A DNA stretch of 64,000 nt from Deinandra increscens subsp. villosa (taxonomy: Eukaryota; Streptophyta; Magnoliopsida; Asterales; Asteraceae). The stretch lies in the NCBI GenBank assembly GCA_039602395.1, contig JBCNJP010000025.1, positions 102,538,124 to 102,602,123 of the forward strand, read 5' to 3'. Each line of letters starts with the position of its first letter. The stretch's first letter is position 1. Positions 56,944 to 64,000 of this stretch are shown piece after piece. The notes below the pieces were generated by a model, which saw nothing but the letters and a program-made list of their open reading frames with translations, was not told the DNA's origin and ran no database searches. Made by a program: the position numbers and the translations under genes.

Positions 56944-59140
56944 ATTGTTTTGTCCAGTGTGCAGGTACTTCAAGAAGACATGTCGGTGATTGTGAAGTTT
57001 AAGCTTCAAGCAGTTACTGATAGTGGAATTTCTTGCGTAACTTAAATTCAATGCTTCATATTACAAATCTGAAAGTTTTTCTGAAAGCTTAAACTGAAAG
57101 GTATCAGTATCGATAGGTTAATTTTCTTTCTTTCACATTCCGTATGTAATTTAGGGGGAGCAAATTGAAAAACCAAAAATAGTTTCTTTGTGTTTTGTTA
57201 AAATGAAACATCCGAAAATAGAGTTTTCAATTTAAGGGGGAGAAACATAGAAAAATCAAAAACATTGAAAAACGAGAAATTGTATCCGACATAATTGGGA
57301 ATTGATGGTACATTGGCTTTCTTGTCTGACTCATTGATAAATAATATGAAAAAGCCATAAGATCATTGCTCGATGTTCTTGGTAGGCTCAGCAAATTAGA
57401 AAGTATTCAGATGTGATATACATTAAATACTAATGCTTGACGAAGTGGACAACATCTTGATGCATATCTCAAGATATTGAAAAGATGTGTGAAAAAGAAA
57501 ACGAGAAGTCACTGTGTATACATGTGTTCATTTTGCAAAGATTTAAACTTGTTTGATTTTCTTTATTTAAATGATCGGACTATCTTTGCGTATCCACATA
57601 ATCGACCTGATAGTTGTTCGTTTAAGGTTCTGCTTTATTTTCTTTGGTGTTTCGTATTATTCATCGGACTTTCTCTGCGTGTCCACAAGACCGACCTGAT
57701 TATTTTTTATTTATACAATTTCAACTTGTTTTATTTTTCTTATTTTGTTAAATTCGAGGCCTTATCTGCGTATCAAAATATCGACCTTAAGGTAGACGAT
57801 TTAACGTTCTTCTATCTTTTTGCATGGAACACAGTTGACTAGATCATAAAAAACGATCACTATGTGTTAAATCACAAGTGAAGTCACAAAGTGTGATATA
57901 AAAGCATATCGGAGTATGTTTGATAGTGTGGGGTATACTGGTCAAAGCAATCTAATCAATACATTAACATATTCAGATGTTATGAGTATGATCCTGCCTA
58001 AGTTTAAGTTGGACAAATTATACAAGCAATTGACATGGCTTATCTGCTGAAGTAATTGAAATTGAAGTGTAGTTCAGCATGTTATGTTCAATATGATCCC
58101 AAGTTATGATCTTTCTCGCAAAAGACAAAAATAGTTTGTGATTCAATATTTCATTTTTGTATTGCATTTATGTTTCATATCTAAAAGTTCAAAAAGATTT
58201 TAGGTGTGTTTTAGTATAAACTTAGATAAATCAAAAAGATTTTCGGTGTGTTTTGATTTAAAGTTTTAAAAAGCCAAAAAGATTTTGTTTCTTATTTGTT
58301 TTCGAACGATCGATACACGATACAATATCATGATTTCAAAACTATATCTTGGATTCTCGAAAAGAAGTTTTGCGCCATGTAGAGACCTAGAAAATGAGGC
58401 TTTTGCATTAGATGTGTTTTGGATTTATTCTAATACTTGTGGGCTATTAAATACTTGTAATAGGGTAAACTTTTGTAGGTTTAATGGGTTGATTGGGTCC
58501 GGTCGGTTTGGTTGTGTATAGGGGTCGGATTTCATGGTGTAGATTAGGGTTAGGAGATTGATTGTTTTGCAAGTTTATCATCTCCTATATATAGAACCCT
58601 ATAGTATCTAGAATAGTTTGTTGAAGCTAGGGCTAAGGTGACAAAGTGTCATCGAAATTCTCTTGAGAATTTCGATTCCTTTCAAGTGTTTGCAACCATT
58701 GATTAATCAAGTGTTCCTTTTTCCATTCGGTTTGTGTTTCTAATTGTTTCTATCATTATTTAGTTATACTTTTCGATTGTTATTGAATCACCTCTAATCA
58801 TTGGATTCCGCACGGTGATTATAGGATTTGATATCGCGTGTGGAACTAGTTTGATCCTTACACACCAAGATTAAATTAATTATTAAAAGGAAAAGGAAAC
58901 CGTGTTTCTGTCTTCTTAAATTACAGTTTCTGTGTGACAAGACTCAAGCATGGTGAAAGGGGGAGATTGAAGTATCTTTCACAAGTGTCTTGAAGTTCAA
59001 AGATTGTTCAAGTTCTGATCCAGCCATGCAAGCTCTATTGGTAACAAGAAATTTCAAGTTAAAGATCGGATGCAGCAATGCTGAAGATTGAAGACTAGAT
59101 ATTTAGTTAGAATAGATACAGTACACATTAAGGGGGAGTT
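56944..59140 (+). other. 3' non-coding region of retroelement B
   Basis: No pol text is seen. It carries polypurine-like words GGGGGAG at about 57150, 57235 and 59132. The block 57520-57710, with repeated TTTAAACTTGTTTGATTT and CATCGGACTTTCTCTGCGTG, is shared with the end of element C (63840-64000). Around 58380-58865 an LTR-like segment (TATATATAGAACCC, ending CCTTACACA) may be another nested solo LTR, but no target duplication was confirmed. Confidence 0.55.
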
Positions 59141-59506
59141 TGCTAGAGCATATTCCTATGCTACAGTGTGTTTCGTGTATTGTATCAATGTGAGAGCATA
59201 TGTGTGAGTCATAGGGCAGCGTACCATGATCCATACCAAATGGTCCGCTAGCCAACATACCAAATGGTACATTGGATGGTACGCTAGGCAGTAGATGTCA
59301 CCTATAAATACTTTGTGTTAGAGAGAGTTCAAAACTTCTATCACTTCTGTCTTCTTAATTAACTGTGTGTAATTAAGTGTGTGTCTCTCTCTCTCTAGAT
59401 CTTGTACTCATCTCTTAGTGAAATCAATAAAGCAAAGCTTTATTTACATCGTGTTCATCGTATTTGATCGAATCAGTCTATAGTAAGATTCATCCGTGTA
59501 CTTACA
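59141..59506 (+). mobile_element. 3' LTR of retroelement B
   Basis: It follows the polypurine tract, starts TGCTAGAGCATATTCC and ends GTGTACTTACA. Many differences from the 5' LTR are CG to TG or CA changes (ACGT in the 5' hairpin is ACAT in both arms here), the mark of methylated-cytosine decay. Confidence 0.85.
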
Positions 59507-59514
59507 AAAGTATT

Positions 59515-60026
59515 ATATGTCAAATTTGTAATGCGTAATTATTGTAAGGAAAATTACAATTAGGAAGAACAAATGATCTTGGAAATAGTTGTTCTTTATG
59601 TTATGGATATGGGAATGTCCAACTACCACATTTGAAAGAACCATTAATTAAATGTTATCATTCACTTCGAGGGGCGGTAAGGTTGATAAATCAATCAACA
59701 AGGGCAGCGGTCCTTCGACGTTCAGATTATGCAGGGAAATTTATCATTCCATTGGAAGTTTGTTGCCAAAGAAGGTGATAAACAAAAATTTTCTCAACTA
59801 TACATCTATGATACGGAGAACGAGGTGTCTAATAGACAAGGAGCTTTAAGTATGTACACTAAACTCATCTTTTTAAATTTATTGATTATTTTTATTCATT
59901 ATATTATTAATAATTATTGTTCTTATTAAATTTATTTTTAATCCAAAAACATGTGAGGTACATCAGAAGAAATATTTGACATTGAATTGATAAAACAGCT
60001 AATGGTGATGCTAGATATAGAGAACG
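59515..60026 (+). pseudogene. Helitron replicase/helicase-like remnant
   Basis: In three short pieces it reads YGYGNVQLPHLKEPLIKCYH, then FTSRGGKVDKSINKGSGPST, then KFSQLYIYDTENEVSNRQ. After an AT-rich gap (perhaps the usual intron) comes EEIFDIELIKQLMVMLDIEN, where element C interrupts it. These phrases are the helitron-like N-terminal domain of plant Helitron Rep-helicase proteins. It is frameshifted and truncated by retroelements on both sides. Confidence 0.8.
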
Positions 60027-60425
60027 TGTTATCATTATCCGTTCATCGTGTGAAGTATCTGAACAAGTCGAAGATGCAAAAGGTGTTATCCATGAAGTGA
60101 GCCACGAAGTGTGACTTCGTGACCCACGAAGTGAGACATAAAGTGTGACTTCGTGACCCACGAACTGTGACTTCGTGTCAGTTCGTGGCCAGCAGGTTTT
60201 TAGTATACATACATGTTTACTTTGTATTTTGTGGTAGAACTTTAAGTGAGCTTTGACAGAACCAGATCTTAAGTGTGTGTTTCAGAGTGTGTCTCTGTTT
60301 GAGCTTCTTTGAGTGTTTGTAATTGAGTCTTGGTGATTTCAATAAACAAACCGTATATATTTACATCTCGTTCTCACTCACACCATCAAGCAAACCTTTA
60401 GTAAGATCCGTTCCATATTCTTACA
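60027..60425 (+). mobile_element. 5' LTR of retroelement C
   Basis: It begins TGTTATCATTATCCG, shares GTGTGAAGTATCTGAACAAG with the LTR of element A and ends ATTCTTACA just before AGTGGTATCAGAGC. The block 60090-60190 repeats CACGAAGTG and its complement CACTTCGTG. One hairpin (60103-60121) has stem CACGAAGT and loop GTG. Confidence 0.8.
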
Positions 60426-60427
60426 AG

Positions 60428-60439
60428 TGGTATCAGAGC
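60428..60439 (+). other. Primer-binding site of retroelement C
   Basis: TGGTATCAGAGC is the exact plant initiator-Met tRNA complement used by Copia elements, 2 bases after the LTR end. Confidence 0.9.
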
Positions 60440-61119
60440 AAATTCAGGTTGCTCTATTGCGTTTGCTTTGATCATTTTCATTTTCATGATAAAACCGAGT
60501 GCTTTTCTATAAAGAAAACAAGTCAATTTTTGAGCTTTTCGAGTCCAATTCATTCCTAAAACATTTCTCTTGCTAAAACTTCTGTGACTGCTGCAAATCT
60601 CAATCAAAATCCTCCAAAATCACAAAAATTGGTCAATATCAGTTTCAGTTTGCGTCAAGAAAACTCACTTCGTGCAAATAACCGTCGAGAAGTGCCAGTT
60701 CGTGTAAATAACCATCACGAAGTGATAGTTAGCGTTAGTTCATGTCACTTCATGTCACTTCGCAGGTCGCTTCGCATATCACTTTGTGAGTAAGTTCTCA
60801 GCTGAGTTCGTGTCACTTTGTGTACCAGTTCGTGCCACTTCGTGCATACTCAGTTTGTATCCCTTTGTGAAACTCAGTTCGTGCCAGTTCGCAACTCAAA
60901 ATTCTTAGATCGAGAATTTTTGGTTGTTTCACTAAAACTGACGTAACTTGAGTTCCTTAAGAGTTACGAGAGCTAATACCAGCCAAAACGACCGTCTCGA
61001 AGAGATATACAATTTTACTTCCTTACAGCTAGTACCCTCCAGTTCGACCTCCAAAATCCATTTCTAAGACCTCCGTTTTCGCGTTTGAAGTTTTGATATT
61101 CAATATCACAATTTTCAAA
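60440..61119 (+). other. Leader of retroelement C with repeated TTCGTG motif
   Basis: Between about 60665 and 60895 words such as CACTTCGTG, CAGTTCGTG and CACTTTGTG recur about twenty times, in the same position where element B has GGTACGCTG and element A has GAGTTCGT. The sequence after the block (GTTACGAGAGCTAATACCAG, GCCAAAACGACCGTCTC) is conserved with the leader of B near 51910. Confidence 0.8.
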
Positions 61120-63270
61120 ATATATGAAATTGATGAATTTATTGCGGGTCATTGTCAGAATGTGCCGAAGTTGATAGATCTTGGAGATTATCATAGTTGG
61201 GCAATTTTAGAGCATATATTGCTGATTTGGATAAAACATGGTGATTACCGATTACATATGAATATAAATATTCAACTTATGGTCATAGAGATTTTAAGGA
61301 GAAAGGGGATTTTTCTTTTGAAGAAAGTAAATCATATGATCGAAATGAAAAAGCAGTTGCAGTTCTTCTGATAGCTTTGCCTATAACTATGGTAATTCAA
61401 TTTAAGCATTGTTACGGAGCAAAACAAATATTGAATATTGTAAAGAGACAATGTGAAGAACATATGGCTAAAACATCTCAGAAGACAGAAACAGTTGATC
61501 AAGGTTTGAAGTTTAAAGGTAAAATTGAAGAATTAGAGAAGAAAGAAGCGAAGTTATTTGAAGAAAATAGTACTCTAATAAAACAACTAGAGGAATGGAA
61601 AAATAAAATTTGTGATGGTTACGAAGCTCAAATTCAAAAGGGTGCATCTTCCTCATGTACAATGTGTTCTGAATTTGTCAAATTTAAGGAAGATTAGTTA
61701 AAAGAGAAAGAAGTGTTAGTTGAAGATTGTAACAAAGCAAAGGCTACACAGAAAGATTCTGAAGAAAAATAGGAAAATGTCAATAAAATTGCTGGCGAAT
61801 CTGCTGATAAAATAATTCGACTTCCGGAGGAACTCACAAGGGTGCGTGATGAAAATGGTGAAGTTCAAAGGAAAATTTACATTTTGAAAAAAGATGTTGT
61901 CTATTATAAGAAACACGTAGAAAAATATAACGCTGAAGTTCTGGAAGAATGTGACTTGAGACAACGTCATAACTATGAATATAACAAATTTTCAGAAAAG
62001 TACATTGCTTCACAGAAAGAATTGATGGAAGCTAATACGAAGATATCTGAACAAAAAATAGAGATTTTTAATTTGCAAAGGAAATTGAGAAATTATAATA
62101 ATTCACCGACTTTCCTAAATCATTTGTATAAGTTGGAGAAGAGTCAGGAGCATGGTAAAGATGAAATCTTCATCAAGTTCCTACTCCTGTGGATATTGAG
62201 ATGTCTATACCAGCTATACCATTTAGTCTTGAACAACATGATTATTCAAAATTTGCTAATACCAGTTCAGGAAAGAAAACACAGTCAAAGTGTAAAAAGA
62301 AAAATAAAGAAAGGGTTGATTCAGCAAAGGATCGAAGTTTGATTCAAAATCTACAATTCTTGAAAAGGAAAAGGTGTTTGATGAAAATCCGGGCAAAGTG
62401 AAAGTTCACAAGTTTTCAAAAATTGTGATAGATGATTCTTTGATTTCCAAGAAGAATGATCTAAAAATAATTAAGTTTGAATCTACAAAACTTGCCAAAT
62501 AAGTTCATGAGATACCAAGTTTTGTGCAAGATAAATTCAAACAGAAGAATGGTGGATTGGGATTTGAAGAAAAAGAGGTTCAAATGAATAATAACAACAA
62601 GAAGCCATTCAAAGCTGAGAAGAAGAAGAATCAGAAGGTGTTATCAGATCCTAAGCCTCAAGTTTGGAATAAGGTAGCGTGTCCTTCATCTTCAATTGAT
62701 AAGGTGTCTACTGAAGAATCCTCTTGCATATCTGATGCAACATCAAAAGGCGGAACAAGTTCAGGTTCATTTTATTTTGCTAAATCTATTAGGTTTTATC
62801 ATCAAGATAAATTCTGTGGTTTTGGAGATGATTCTGGTTTTTATGATTCTCCAAAATGTGTTTAAAATTTTCAGAAACCACAGATCCCAAACCTATGTTT
62901 GGAAAACCGATTTCAATCAATCTAACTAGTCGTCGACATTGTTATGTTTGTCTTCAGAAGGGACACTATGCAAATAATTGTCCTACGATAACTAACAATT
63001 CATCATTAAATGCCAAACATACAAAATATGTTGATCTTGATGGCATTATTTTTAGGGAACCAATGCCTAGCACTAATTTTTAATGGAAAAATAAGTTTAC
63101 TTCTAAAATATTGGGTAATAAATCTGATTGTTATTCATCTGTTGACAATGGTTCACCATAATTTTTTAAAACCAAAACCAGAATGGAGACCAAAAGTTGT
63201 CTCAAGGCCAACAGTGATTTTGTTGAAGACATTGGTCGACCCACAACCGTGGAGGGGGGTCGGGGTTTAA
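61120..63270 (+). pseudogene. Gag of retroelement C, decayed
   Basis: It aligns with the gag of A, but the start codon is changed to ATA at 61120-61122. It then reads YEIDEFIAGHCQNVPKL, coiled-coil text (QCEEHMAKTSQKTETVDQGL), and an intact CX2CX4HX4C zinc knuckle CYVCLQKGHYANNC near 62938-62982, then EWRPKVVS. Multiple stops and frameshifts prevent a full product. Confidence 0.8.
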
Positions 63271-64000
63271 AAGACTTATTATTTTCCAGTGTATACAGGT
63301 AGTTCAGGAAGACATGTTAGTGATTGTCAAATTGTTGCCAGTGAGATACTTGTGGTTGATTTAAGTTAAATTGAATCGTTCATATCTTTGAAACACTGTT
63401 TTTCAAAAATATCACTTTAAAAAATGTGTCAAGTGTTGATCGATCATTTTTATTTTTGTTTTTTATTTTCTTTCGTTCTTATTTTTAGGGGTAGAAAAGT
63501 TTTAAAAATTTTCAAAAAATAGAGTTTGTTGAATTTTAGGGGGAGAAATTATGGAAATTGTAATGAAAAATATAAAAAAAATGAAAAATTGAGAAATTGA
63601 TCCGACAAAAGCGAGAAATGATATTACATCAGCATATTCAGTATCTGCCATGGATAGATTAAGTCTAAAGGTTGTACGTACTTGCATAATCTGTGAATGT
63701 GCAAGACTAATCTGATATCTACAAGTAAGATATAAACATAAAGCTCATCTTATGATCTTTGGTTATTTGCTTCTTGATGAATGTTGTGTGATGATTCTGA
63801 CAAAAATAGAATAAGAGATATCCTGATGAATGCATTTTTTCATTTTAAAAGATTTAAACTTGTTTGATTTCCTTTATTTTCTCAAACGATGGGACTTTCT
63901 CTACGTATCAAAAGATCGACCTGATTGTTCTTCATTTGAGGTTCTGCTACATTTTTCTTGGTGTTTCGTATAATTCATCGGACTTTCTCTGTGTATACGA

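Larger units (their letters stand above)
51004..59506 (+). mobile_element. Retroelement B: gag-only Copia-like LTR element, both LTRs present
   Basis: 5' LTR 51004-51360, primer-binding site 51363-51374, leader to 52038, gag 52039-53883 and 56460-56943, long non-coding 3' region, polypurine tract AAGGGGGAG near 59130-59138, 3' LTR 59141-59506. Removing the nested solo LTR leaves about 5.9 kb. No polymerase domains were seen anywhere, so it depends on a partner for reverse transcription and integration, like described TR-GAG elements. Confidence 0.82.
60027..64000 (+). mobile_element. Retroelement C: gag-only Copia-like LTR element, runs off the window
   Basis: 5' LTR 60027-60425, primer-binding site 60428-60439, leader, decayed gag 61120-63270, then non-coding DNA with TTTTAGGGGGAGAAA near 63535 and the 57520-57710-like block up to the window end. 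No polymerase domain is seen before the edge. Its gag and 3' region are closest to element A, and its LTR shares a core with that of A. Confidence 0.78.

Noticed and set aside
58380..58865. LTR-like segment inside element B considered as a second solo LTR
   Set aside because: TATA-like and terminal CCTTACACA features are present, but no 5 bp duplication or related LTR was found, so it was not listed as a separate element.

Overview
This is a 64 kb piece of an AT-rich flowering-plant nuclear genome. Spliced plant genes, a CONSTANS-like factor, CYP76-type P450s and plant transposon families show this. The P450 and retroelement style suggests a eudicot, perhaps Asteraceae, but the family is an inference. 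There is one 500-base assembly gap (46630-47129). No bacterial, organellar or CRISPR features are present.

Four protein-coding genes can be modelled completely, all on the + strand. (1) 1157-4327 is a five-exon R-SNARE of the VAMP72 group (221 aa). (2) 18350-19736 is a two-exon CONSTANS-like factor with one B-box and a CCT domain (412 aa). (3) 28461-30572 and (4) 31728-39505 are tandem three-exon CYP76-like cytochrome P450s of 499 and 500 aa. They have the same exon structure, but the first intron of the second has grown to about 6.1 kb by insertions. An unrecognised coding-like segment lies at 45391-45607. The SNARE and the COL factor show no functional link to each other or to the P450s. 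The P450s look like a duplicated pair of a specialised-metabolism enzyme.

Most of the rest is transposable elements, many delimited by target-site duplications (TSDs) readable by eye. hAT-type elements with 8 bp TSDs: 6777-7976, 20180-20624, 21982-22404, 23500-23772, 30978-31537, 39752-40070, probably 44756-45305. Mutator-like fold-backs with 9 bp TSDs: 11419-12360, 42089-43213, 46036-46589 (one family) and 16348-16831 (carrying a GC-rich minisatellite). Others are a SINE (11033-11287), a 5'-truncated LINE (40223-40944), a Harbinger transposase pseudogene (8566-9760), a long-inverted-repeat element split by a solo LTR (about 12655-16165), and a second solo LTR (53884-56459).

The right end, 47130-64000, is a nest of three related gag-only, Copia-like LTR elements: A on the - strand, B and C on the + strand. 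A sits in the first bases of B's 5' LTR, a solo LTR sits in B's gag, and C sits in a decayed Helitron replicase. Each of the three carries its own short palindromic motif, repeated just upstream of the LTR promoter and again in the untranslated leader. The motif differs completely between A, B and C although gag is conserved. This is the most unusual pattern seen in the window.
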